A stretch of 8,170 bases of DNA, taken from JABDLF01 sp041609715. Lineage in GTDB: Bacteria > Pseudomonadota > Gammaproteobacteria > Steroidobacterales > JABDLF01. Both the position numbers and the translations under genes were made by a program. The notes beneath the pieces were generated by a model that worked only from the letters and a program-made list of their open reading frames with translations, had not been told where the DNA came from and made no database searches. Positions within the stretch are counted from its first letter, which is position 1; the number at the start of each line of letters is the position of its first letter. This document shows positions 1 to 6,421 of the stretch, piece after piece. The stretch covers positions 1 to 8,170 of the forward strand of contig JBFIQI010000103.1 of the NCBI GenBank assembly GCA_041609715.1. The letters run 5' to 3'.

Positions 1-316
1 AGTGCGAGTGACGCGAAACCAGTATTGCCATCCGCGGCACCTTGTCCGTGAAATGCAATGACCAGTCCATTTGCCGACTTTCTGCGAGTTTCTCAATGGC
101 CGCAGGCAGGGCACTACGGTCCAGCGCAAAACCATCCAATGACCACTCCACCCTCATGAAAAAGCGGCGCGCCGCAAGGTCCACGTGCTGTTCCAGGTCA
201 ACGATGTTGCCGTGATGCTCGTGAATAAAGGCGCTGAATGCCGCGATCAGGCCGCCCTTATCCGGACATGCGGCCAGTAAAATGGCGTTTGCCGGAGCAG
301 AAGATGCGTCATCCAT
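1..316 (-). CDS. purU: Formyltetrahydrofolate deformylase, N-terminal part (partial)
   Basis: The visible 105 residues match the N-terminal ACT domain of PurU, which hydrolyses 10-formyltetrahydrofolate to formate and tetrahydrofolate in the cytoplasm and so supplies formate for purine synthesis and balances the one-carbon pool. Seen directly: an opening strand ILLAACPDKGG, then a helix, then HGNIVDLEQHVD, then RRFFMRVEW, and at the window edge KVPRMAILVSRHSH. That last segment is the usual PurU link into the formyltransferase domain. The catalytic part (Asn/His/Asp of the formyltransferase fold) lies outside the window, so activity cannot be judged. The ATG at 316-314 is preceded by GGGAG about ten bases upstream. 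The start lies one base after the stop of the upstream membrane-protein gene, which suggests translational coupling in one operon. Family assignment is confident; the full length (about 280 residues in the family) is not visible. Confidence 0.88.
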   Translation of the reverse strand, partial: MDDASSAPANAILLAACPDKGGLIAAFSAFIHEHHGNIVDLEQHVDLAARRFFMRVEWSLDGFALDRSALPAAIEKLAESRQMDWSLHFTDKVPRMAILVSRHSH

Positions 317-317
317 G

Positions 318-2825
318 TCAGCGGCTCCCGGCTTGATTCCCGACGATGGCCGCAGGCTTGTGCGGTGTTCCACGGGGGGCAACATTAGCACAAAGCAGGT
401 ACAGGCCCAGCGCCAGCAAGACGAGCATCGAAAACCCCAGGTGCATTGCAATCAAGGTGGCCAGAATCACACCGGTGACCGACGCGCAGCCATTGATCGC
501 CCATGCCCAGGGCACGGTCCTGGCTTCTGTCGAACCAAGGCGCATGATTCCAAGTGGCAAGGGAACGCCCATCAGGAAAGCCAGCGGCGCAAGCAGGACG
601 ACGGCTGCCAGCATGCGCAGCATCAGCGGCAAGGTTGCCAGCAGCGAATGTAACTGCGGCAGCAAAGCGATATAGGTAAGGCCGATTACTGCGATTCCGG
701 TCACGACAAGAACCAGCGCGCGGCTGCCCGATTTACGGACCAGCCAGGGCGTGCAGCCGCTGCCCAGACCTGAAAAAACGAGGATGGTCGCAAGTACCGT
801 GGTGACGGAGTACACGGGGTGCTGCAGAAACAGCAGGAATTTCTGAATAAACGCGATCTCGAGGAACATGAATGCCAGGCCAATCAGTGAAAAATAGGAC
901 ACCAGCCGGGCTCGCCAGGGGCGTGACGAGCTCCACGCACCGCGGTCGATGAACGCGAGAGGGAGCAGGACCAGTAACAGCGTAATCAGGAACGCCTGTA
1001 CCAGGGCCACAACCAAAATCACATAGCCCGCTTCCAGCATACCCATGCCACCGCTATCTCTTTGCCTGAGAATATCGGGCAAGGTGCGCCAGCGAAAAAA
1101 TTGAAAAAAATACGGACGATCGTCGGTAGCGGGTGCGATATTGAACTCATAACGGTCTATGAATTCCCGGTCCCGATCATGCATAAGGGCCGTTGCAGCC
1201 TCATGAAACACGGCACCTGGCAAGCGATTCACGAGGTTGGCTTCAGCCACCTTCATGCCAGGATAAAAAACCACATCAAAACCACGCGCGCGGCAAAACG
1301 CGCGAAGTGCCGAGACATCGGCCTGAGTCACCGGCGAGCCTTTGATCACCAGGGTCACCGTCTGCCAGCCCCGTATCAGTAACAGTCGCTGTGACGGATC
1401 ATTCAGGCCCTGGTTCCGGAGCGCTGCAATGGCAGTGGCCAGGATTTTCAGCGCATCGCGCGGTGGTAACTGGATCCAGCTGGTCACAGCGACATAACCC
1501 TGCCGGTCAATGTGGCGCAGGTATTCTGCAAAGGCCTCAACCGTAAACAGGTAATTCTCGCCGAGCGCGTACAGTCCGCTGATGCCGCCGGGCCCGCCAG
1601 GCGTTGGCAACACGATGAGATCGAAGGCCCGGGTGTCCCTGGCCAAAAAATCGCGCAGCTCCAGCGGGTGCGTGTAGACACCCGGCTGCCGGTACAGCTC
1701 ACCCGAGAAATCCGCATAGTCCTCCAGCATCAGCTGGAGCAACTGTGCGTTCGGCTCGAGCACATGCAGTTGGGCCTCCGGTTCACCTGCTGCCGACAGA
1801 CTGAGCGCCCGAAGCACCTCGGTTCCGCCGCCGGCATTGGCAACCAGGATGTTGCGGGGCCTGAGCAGGTGATAGGGCAAGGCACTCGTGCTGTCATCCA
1901 GCCACGCTGATTCACTCGGGATCCGCGACCAGGCATTAATGACCGTCAGCGATTCCGCGTCGGTAAACACGGCCAGCTGTGCGGGAATTTCTGCCTGTGA
2001 GGTAAGACTCAGGCCCGGCGCATATCGAAACGGGATCAATGGGTTGCCCACTACATTAACCAGGCCAAGCGGGCTCGAGCGAGTGTCAAGCAGTTCTGCA
2101 CCCGAAACCTGCAAGGTCCGCTCGAGACTCTTAAAAGGTGAGATATCCAGGCGCGTCGCGTCCGCGGGCACGAGTACCGGCGAAACCAGGGCCAGCACCA
2201 CCAGGCCCGCGGCCGGCTGCATCAGCTGCCGCAACTCCACCAGCGACACCAACGTGGCAACCGCGGCCGCCACCGCCAGAACCCACAGGGCATCCTGCGG
2301 CAACAGCCACATCAGCAGGCCCAGCAGGGCAACGCTGCCGCCTCCCGCCCCCGCAAGGTCCGCAGCATAGACTTTTCCGGCGCCACCCCAGAAGCGCGTA
2401 AGCAATATGGCCACCGCCAGGGCAATGAAGAAGAACGGTACTGCCAGCACGAGGTACACAAGGGGCAGGCGCCAGTAGAGCGCAGGCTGCCACAGCATTG
2501 CTTCGGGGTGCAGGTTGACCGACTGCGCCAGCAGGAAACAAGCAGGCAGTGTCAGGGCAAACAGCCCGAGACAAAACGGATAACTCCTGTCGTAGCGGCG
2601 CAGCAGCGGCTCACCCACGAGCGCCAGCACGGTGCCACTGAGTCCATAGCCCAACAGGGCAAGACTGATGATCATGTACGCAAAATGATGCCAGTGGATG
2701 ATTGCGAACAGGCGCGTCAGCAAAATCTCGTAGGCCAGTGCCGTGGCCGAGGCCATGGCCAGCGAGTACAGGGGCAGACGTGGGCTTGCGCGAACTTCCG
2801 GGCGATGCTGCGGCCGCCTGCCCAT
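318..2825 (-). CDS. Polytopic membrane protein with central spermidine-synthase-like (SAM-fold) domain
   Basis: This is an 835-residue protein counted from the ATG at 2825. A TTG two codons earlier (2831-2829) overlaps the pcm stop and is the alternative start. By eye there are six or seven hydrophobic segments between residues about 18 and 220, a soluble region at about 221-596, and six or seven more segments at about 598-813. The soluble part resembles the spermidine synthase/SAM-methyltransferase fold: a glycine-rich motif ILVANAGGGTEV (about 326-337), an acidic residue after strand 2 in HVLEPN (about 354-359), then DLIVLPTPGGPGG (about 402-414), aligning with the DxxxxDSxDPxGPA region of true spermidine synthases. 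TDDRPYFF (about 567-574) and the C-terminal WAINGCASVTGV (about 775-786) are typical of this membrane-fused group. The Asp of the GGGDG motif is Thr, and the catalytic Asp position is Pro or Leu, so aminopropyl transfer is doubtful. The substrate is unknown. The gene lies between pcm and purU with almost no spacing. Confidence 0.8.
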   Translation of the reverse strand: MGRRPQHRPEVRASPRLPLYSLAMASATALAYEILLTRLFAIIHWHHFAYMIISLALLGYGLSGTVLALVGEPLLRRYDRSYPFCLGLFALTLPACFLLAQSVNLHPEAMLWQPALYWRLPLVYLVLAVPFFFIALAVAILLTRFWGGAGKVYAADLAGAGGGSVALLGLLMWLLPQDALWVLAVAAAVATLVSLVELRQLMQPAAGLVVLALVSPVLVPADATRLDISPFKSLERTLQVSGAELLDTRSSPLGLVNVVGNPLIPFRYAPGLSLTSQAEIPAQLAVFTDAESLTVINAWSRIPSESAWLDDSTSALPYHLLRPRNILVANAGGGTEVLRALSLSAAGEPEAQLHVLEPNAQLLQLMLEDYADFSGELYRQPGVYTHPLELRDFLARDTRAFDLIVLPTPGGPGGISGLYALGENYLFTVEAFAEYLRHIDRQGYVAVTSWIQLPPRDALKILATAIAALRNQGLNDPSQRLLLIRGWQTVTLVIKGSPVTQADVSALRAFCRARGFDVVFYPGMKVAEANLVNRLPGAVFHEAATALMHDRDREFIDRYEFNIAPATDDRPYFFQFFRWRTLPDILRQRDSGGMGMLEAGYVILVVALVQAFLITLLLVLLPLAFIDRGAWSSSRPWRARLVSYFSLIGLAFMFLEIAFIQKFLLFLQHPVYSVTTVLATILVFSGLGSGCTPWLVRKSGSRALVLVVTGIAVIGLTYIALLPQLHSLLATLPLMLRMLAAVVLLAPLAFLMGVPLPLGIMRLGSTEARTVPWAWAINGCASVTGVILATLIAMHLGFSMLVLLALGLYLLCANVAPRGTPHKPAAIVGNQAGSR

Positions 2826-2827
2826 TG

Positions 2828-3607
2828 TCAATCGGGCCGGGAAGGTCCGCCCGTCAGTGGCACAAACCTGACGGGCATGATCATCTCACTGCTCACCTCA
2901 CCGTCCATGGTTTTTTCAATGAGGACAAGCTGCTGTACGAAAAATGCACTGCCCACCGGGATGATCATCCTGGCGCCCGGCTTCAATTGCCGCACCAGCG
3001 GCGGCGGCACGTGGCTTGCCGCCGCGGTAACGATAATGCCGTCAAACGGCCCTTCTTCCGGCCAGCCGTAGTATCCGTCCCCGAGCCTGACGACCACGTT
3101 GTTGAAACCCAGGCGCGCAAGCACCTCCCCGGCGCGCTCGGCAAGGCCGGGGACGATTTCAATGGAATACACGCGCTCGACAAGTTTGCCCAGAATCGCA
3201 GCCTGGTAGCCGGAGCCGGTCCCGACCTCGAGCACCCTGTCACCAGCGCTCAGCTCCAGCAGTTCGGTCATGATTGCAACGATGTAGGGCTGGGAAATGG
3301 TCTGGCCGAGGCCGATTGGCAAGGGTTCGTTGAAATACGCGCGCCGGCGCAGTTCTTTTGGCACGAACTCGTGTCGGGGGACGGCTGCCAGCGCAGCCCT
3401 GACGTCGGGCCGCAGGTGGTCTCGCCCAAGCTCGCGGCTCGTCTGGCGAACCCCTCGATCAATGGTGGCCAGCATCGCGGCGCGCCGCGAGGCAAATACC
3501 TCGGCCTCATCGACGCTAGGCCGGGATGCCCATAGCAGGCCCGGCAGTAGCAGCATCAACATGCAAACCTGGTATCTGATCAACGCGATGCGTCGTGCAC
3601 GTCGCAT
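2828..3607 (-). CDS. pcm: Protein-L-isoaspartate O-methyltransferase, predicted exported
   Basis: This 259-residue enzyme is expected to methylate L-isoaspartyl residues with S-adenosylmethionine, starting repair of age-damaged proteins. The family signatures are all present: the active-site loop GQTISQPYIVA (about 101-111, with Ser105), SAM motif I VLEVGTGSGYQAA (about 125-137), the acidic ribose ligand in YSIEIVP, GDGYYGWPEEGPFD (about 176-189), and the C-terminal VRFVPLTGG. I chose the ATG at 3607 because GGAG lies eight bases upstream and because it gives a clean signal peptide: basic RRARR, a hydrophobic stretch MLMLLLPGLLWA, and likely cleavage after Ala27. A GTG at 3700 in the same frame would add 31 residues without a good ribosome binding site and would bury the signal. 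The protein is therefore probably periplasmic, whereas classical Pcm is cytoplasmic. The stop overlaps the alternative TTG start of the next gene, so coupling is likely. Confidence 0.92.
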   Translation of the reverse strand: MRRARRIALIRYQVCMLMLLLPGLLWASRPSVDEAEVFASRRAAMLATIDRGVRQTSRELGRDHLRPDVRAALAAVPRHEFVPKELRRRAYFNEPLPIGLGQTISQPYIVAIMTELLELSAGDRVLEVGTGSGYQAAILGKLVERVYSIEIVPGLAERAGEVLARLGFNNVVVRLGDGYYGWPEEGPFDGIIVTAAASHVPPPLVRQLKPGARMIIPVGSAFFVQQLVLIEKTMDGEVSSEMIMPVRFVPLTGGPSRPD

Positions 3608-3769
3608 ACAAAATGCTCCGATCTGAAAAAAGCGCCCGCATTCTGAGTCTAGAAGCCCGGCAACGGCACCGCCACTGTGCTCGGGAACGCCTCTACTCAC
3701 GCCGCCCGCAGGCCGATCACGCCCAAACCCGCAGCTTCAGACCTTTGTCAACGCGTTCGCGGCCGTCCG
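3608..3769. other. Intergenic region between adh and pcm
   Basis: These 162 bases separate the alcohol dehydrogenase stop from the pcm start. A perfect TTGACA reads on the minus strand at 3746-3751, but there is no convincing -10 box at 16-18 bases from it. A T-run (minus strand, about 3624-3629) is not preceded by a hairpin I can draw. It may hold the pcm promoter; whether transcription reads through from the dehydrogenase is open. Confidence 0.4.
3616..3619 (-). promoter_or_regulatory. Ribosome binding site of pcm
   Basis: GGAG on the minus strand lies eight bases before the ATG at 3607. It supports this start over the in-frame GTG at 3700 and so the presence of an N-terminal signal peptide. 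Confidence 0.6.
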
Positions 3770-4765
3770 TTATGGGGTGAGCACCGCCGCGCCGGTCACC
3801 TCGCCGTTTCGCAGTTTGTTCAGCACCTCGTTAGCGTCGGCCAGGTCAAAAACCTGCACCTCTGTATGCACACCCGCGGTTGCCGCCAGGGCAAGGAACG
3901 CCTCGCCGTCGGCGCGCGTGAGATTGGCCACCGAACGGAGTACGCGCTCACCCCACAGGATCTCGTAGGGAAACGTTGGTATATCGCTCATATGGATGCC
4001 CGCACAAACAACGACGCCGCCCTTGCGCACATTTCGCAAAGCGGCTGGCACCAGGCTACCCACCGGCGCAAAAATAATAGCTGCGTCAAGCAACTCCGGA
4101 CATGCCTCGTCTGAAGCACCCACCCAACACGCACCCAATGAAGCTGCCAATGTCTGGCTGGCTGTGTCTCCTGGCCGGGTGAATGCGTACACCTCACGAC
4201 CCTGGAATCTCAACAGCTGGATAAGTATGTGAGCCGCCGCGCCAAAACCGTACAAGCCAATTCTTTGCCCCGCTCCCGCCAGGCAAAGCGAGCGGTAGCC
4301 AATCAGCCCCGCACATAACAGGGGTGCCACTGCGGCATCGCTGCCCTGCTCCGTGATTGGGAAACAGTAGCGTTCATGGGCAAGCGCGTATTCGGCATAG
4401 CCGCCATCGAGGTGGTAACCCGTAAACCGGGCCGCATCGCAGAGATTCTCGCAGCCCGAAGCACAGTAACTGCAGGCCCCACAGGTTTCGCCCAGCCAGG
4501 GCACACCAACGCGCTGCCCCGGGACCAGGGAATTCACACCATGCCCGGTTGCGACCACCCGGCCAACGATCTCGTGCCCGGGGATGAGGGGCAGGTTTGG
4601 GCGCGCCAGGTCGCCGTCCACCACGTGCAGATCAGTCCTGCAGACTCCGCAGGCGCGCACTTTGATCAGCACCTGGTTCTCATCGGGTTCCGGTATTGGC
4701 AGATCCCGCGCTTCCAGCGGCGCCCCGGGGGCGGTCAGGACCATTGCGCGCATCAGAGATGACAC
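3770..4765 (-). CDS. Zinc-dependent alcohol dehydrogenase (medium-chain dehydrogenase/reductase)
   Basis: This 331-residue cytoplasmic oxidoreductase should interconvert an alcohol and an aldehyde using NAD(P). Catalytic zinc ligands are visible: Cys42 in CGVCRTDLH, His64-Glu65 in PGHEIVGRV and Cys151 in PLLCAGLIGYRSL. The structural zinc lobe is CGACSYCASGCENLC (about 95-109), with Cys95, 98, 101 and 109 and one extra Cys at 105. The Rossmann motif is GLYGFGAAAH (about 170-179). After the second strand comes FTRPGD with no acidic residue, which hints at NADP(H) preference; this is inference. VPWLGETCGACSYC and ARFTGYHLDGGYAEY are typical of the AdhP/AdhA-like bacterial subgroup. The start is taken as GTG at 4765-4763, six bases after a perfect GGAGGT. 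An ATG at 4753 is the next candidate and would shorten the protein by four residues; the upstream in-frame extension to 4864 lacks family similarity. The substrate cannot be told. Confidence 0.9.
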   Translation of the reverse strand: MSSLMRAMVLTAPGAPLEARDLPIPEPDENQVLIKVRACGVCRTDLHVVDGDLARPNLPLIPGHEIVGRVVATGHGVNSLVPGQRVGVPWLGETCGACSYCASGCENLCDAARFTGYHLDGGYAEYALAHERYCFPITEQGSDAAVAPLLCAGLIGYRSLCLAGAGQRIGLYGFGAAAHILIQLLRFQGREVYAFTRPGDTASQTLAASLGACWVGASDEACPELLDAAIIFAPVGSLVPAALRNVRKGGVVVCAGIHMSDIPTFPYEILWGERVLRSVANLTRADGEAFLALAATAGVHTEVQVFDLADANEVLNKLRNGEVTGAAVLTP

Positions 4766-4771
4766 AAACTT

Positions 4772-4777
4772 ACCTCC
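4772..4777 (-). promoter_or_regulatory. Strong ribosome binding site deciding a GTG start
   Basis: A perfect GGAGGT on the minus strand is followed by AAGTTT and then GTG at 4765. Its distance to the ATG at 4753 is 18 bases, too long, so GTG is the better start for the dehydrogenase. Confidence 0.7.
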
Positions 4778-4897
4778 ACGACGGCAAGCCTGCAGAACCA
4801 ATCCCGGCCCCAGCCGCCCGGGCCAGGCGTAAACAGGATCACACGCGGTGCAAGACCCTGTCACTCAGTAATATCCGAAGACCTCCGCGGGCGCCAT

Positions 4898-4919
4898 AAA
4901 AAAGGCCCGTTGCCGGGCC
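4898..4919 (-). terminator. Intrinsic terminator after the duplicated-domain lipoprotein gene
   Basis: Read on the minus strand, a six-pair GC stem (GGCCCG with CGGGCC, four-base loop) is followed at once by six T residues. It sits 81 bases past the lipoprotein stop and before the dehydrogenase start, so the lipoprotein is probably a separate transcript. Confidence 0.8.
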
Positions 4920-5000
4920 CGTTTAAAGCAAGAAACTTTTGAGATTCAACTAACCTATGTCGCTCTCAAACAAGCTGTCTTGCCAGTTCGCGCACATGCC

Positions 5001-6080
5001 TTACTTCTTTTCGATGGGAATCATGACGTGCGCATAGGGCGTCCCATGCCACATCACATAAGGCCCACCTTCGCCCTGATGACGCGGAATGCCCGCCAGC
5101 ATCGAGGGATCGGGTGCGATGAGCATCAGGTGTGCGCCCTCTACCACCCATTCGTTGTCCTCGGTCGGTCCCGTGGCAAAGGGGTCGATGTTGCTCGCAC
5201 CCTCGTCACCCGCAAGCATGTAAGAAATGCCGATACGATTGGTCGTAAACGGTTTTTTGTTCTGCCAGGCATCGCCCCAGGCCATCCACGGCTGATCGAA
5301 GCACATCGGTGCCCGGCCCGGCAGGAAAACGGGCGGCGTAGGCATGCAGGTATAGACGCTGTCTTTCTCCTGCAGCATGGTGCCATCCCAATCCATGGCC
5401 GACACATTCGCTGCCATGTTGGTGTCAGAGGCCGACAGAGCGTCCGCCAGCTTGTTGTCCACGGGCATTAACGGGGCAGCTTTCACGGGCACCATCACAT
5501 GCTCATAGTCGGTGCCGCGCCACATGACATAGGGCCCGCCGTAGGACGGATCCGTCGGGATTCCTTCGAGCTGCGAAGAATCCGGCGCGATGATCATCAG
5601 ATGCGGCCCTTCCACGATCCACTCGTTATCATCGGTCGGACCCTCGGCGTAGGGATCGATATTGCTGGCGCCGCCGTCACCGGCGAGCATATAAGAGATG
5701 CCGATTCGATCCGTGCTGAACGGCTTCTTGTTCTGCCAGGCATCGGCCCACGCCATCCATACTTCGTCCAGGCACATCGGTGATTTCACGCCCCGATTGG
5801 CGAACATCGGTGGCGTCGGCATACACGTATAACCGTTGTTACCCTCCTGCAGCACGTTACCTTCCCAGTCTACGACCCTGGCGCCGGCCGCGTGGGCCGG
5901 ATAGGTTGCCGATAACGCGTCGGCCAGCTGCGCAGCGGCATCCGATTTGGCGGCTACCTCATCTGCGACGGCAGCGGTTACGTCCGCGGCGCGCTCGACC
6001 TCCTTCGCTTCCTGGCCACATCCGCCAGCACCCACAACAAGCAGCAGCAGAATACCCGGAGACACTCTTGATAATTTCAT
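5001..6080 (-). CDS. Predicted lipoprotein with two tandem copies of an uncharacterised domain
   Basis: This is a 359-residue protein of unknown function. It begins with a lipoprotein signal: MKLSR, a hydrophobic stretch, then GAGGC with Cys21 as the likely lipidated residue. Position +2 is Gly, not Asp, which suggests Lol sorting to the outer membrane. An Ala/Glu-rich, probably helical linker (about 22-50) follows. The rest is two copies of one domain, at about 52-200 and 211-357, roughly two thirds identical by eye. Shared elements in order are LADALSA, a DW-G--LQE strand, YTCMPTPP, PMC, WMAW-DAWQNKKPF, RIGISYMLAGD-GASNIDP, DNEW-VEG-HLM-IAPD, GGPYVMW-GT and HVM-P. Each copy keeps two Cys (86 and 103; 245 and 260), which could form a disulfide in the periplasm. 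No enzymatic motif I know is evident. The ATG at 6080 has AGAGGG six bases upstream. The gene appears monocistronic. Confidence 0.85.
   Translation of the reverse strand: MKLSRVSPGILLLLVVGAGGCGQEAKEVERAADVTAAVADEVAAKSDAAAQLADALSATYPAHAAGARVVDWEGNVLQEGNNGYTCMPTPPMFANRGVKSPMCLDEVWMAWADAWQNKKPFSTDRIGISYMLAGDGGASNIDPYAEGPTDDNEWIVEGPHLMIIAPDSSQLEGIPTDPSYGGPYVMWRGTDYEHVMVPVKAAPLMPVDNKLADALSASDTNMAANVSAMDWDGTMLQEKDSVYTCMPTPPVFLPGRAPMCFDQPWMAWGDAWQNKKPFTTNRIGISYMLAGDEGASNIDPFATGPTEDNEWVVEGAHLMLIAPDPSMLAGIPRHQGEGGPYVMWHGTPYAHVMIPIEKK
5010..5450 (-). repeat. Second copy of the internal domain duplication
   Basis: Encodes residues about 211-357 of the lipoprotein. It aligns with the first copy over its whole length with only a small gap between the TCMPTPP and PMC motifs. 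Confidence 0.85.
5481..5927 (-). repeat. First copy of the internal domain duplication
   Basis: Encodes residues about 52-200 of the lipoprotein. The first 20 residues diverge most from the second copy. The central RIGISYMLAGD and SNIDP stretches are nearly identical between copies. Confidence 0.85.
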
Positions 6081-6086
6081 GAAACA

Positions 6087-6092
6087 CCCTCT
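6087..6092 (-). promoter_or_regulatory. Ribosome binding site of the lipoprotein gene
   Basis: AGAGGG on the minus strand lies six bases before the ATG at 6080. It supports this start, which also gives a complete lipoprotein signal. Confidence 0.6.
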
Positions 6093-6116
6093 GCATCATT
6101 TTGATATGCATTAATT

Positions 6117-6145
6117 TTTATACTAAGTTTCGCAACGAATTACGA
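6117..6145 (-). promoter_or_regulatory. Candidate promoter of the lipoprotein gene
   Basis: On the minus strand TATAAA (6117-6122) is a good -10 candidate 37 bases before the ATG. The hexamer 17 bases upstream, TCGTAA (6140-6145), matches the -35 consensus in only three positions. An inverted repeat TTCG-CAA-CGAA (6129-6139) lies in the spacer and could be an operator. Weak evidence. Confidence 0.35.
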
Positions 6146-6320
6146 AAACGACAGGTCTTTTATTTAGGTCGAGGGTAGCAGAGAAATCAGGGAATTACTT
6201 GCGGGTGTTCCAATCCATCGCCGTGATTCCCTGCGATCGACAACAGCAACTGCGTGAGCATTGAGTCTGCTGCTGCCTGAGTCGATAAACCGAATCCCCC
6301 GGTGCGTCTTGGTTGCTGAC

Positions 6321-6347
6321 AAAAAAAGCGGCCTGAAAAGGCCGCTT
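6321..6347 (-). terminator. Intrinsic terminator after the decaheme cytochrome gene
   Basis: On the minus strand an eight-pair stem (AAGCGGCC with GGCCGCTT, six-base loop) runs directly into a T-run. It lies 75 bases beyond the cytochrome stop. Confidence 0.85.
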
Positions 6348-6368
6348 CAAAAAGATTTATATTAAAGC

Positions 6369-6391
6369 GGGGCGTCCATTGCGGACGCCCC
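6369..6391 (-). terminator. Second hairpin after the cytochrome gene
   Basis: A perfect nine-pair GC-rich stem (GGGGCGTCC with GGACGCCCC, five-base loop) lies 31 bases after the cytochrome stop. Its T-run is weak (GCTTTAAT), so it may protect the transcript end or pause polymerase ahead of the stronger terminator at 6321-6347. Confidence 0.6.
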
Positions 6392-6421
6392 TTGCTTGTT
6401 ATTGCTTTTCGCTGGCTGTCA

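Larger units (their letters stand above)
6081..6421. other. Intergenic region between lipoprotein and decaheme cytochrome
   Basis: This 341-base stretch holds two hairpins near the cytochrome end (6321-6391) and an AT-rich candidate promoter near the lipoprotein start (about 6117-6145). The middle part, about 6150-6320, shows no gene, RNA or repeat that I can support. An open frame through it on the minus strand (6187-6588) overlaps the cytochrome in another frame and has no recognisable features. Confidence 0.6.

Noticed and set aside
2702..3535. 277-codon open frame on the plus strand opposite pcm
   Set aside because: It overlaps two confidently identified minus-strand genes and its translation shows no family signature; a high-GC shadow.
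3608..3700. N-terminal extension of pcm to the GTG at 3700
   Set aside because: It would place the signal peptide internally and lacks a good ribosome binding site, whereas the ATG at 3607 has GGAG at eight bases.
3746..3751. Perfect TTGACA on the minus strand upstream of pcm
   Set aside because: No acceptable -10 hexamer at 16-18 bases; noted in the intergenic entry but not called a promoter.
4766..4864. N-terminal extension of the alcohol dehydrogenase to 4864
   Set aside because: The extra 33 residues do not resemble the family and run through the GGAGGT that precedes the GTG at 4765.
4938..4970. Inverted repeat TTTGAGA / TCTCAAA with a 19-base loop past the lipoprotein stop
   Set aside because: Short AT-rich arms and a long loop; the GC-rich terminator nearby explains transcript end, and chance is likely.
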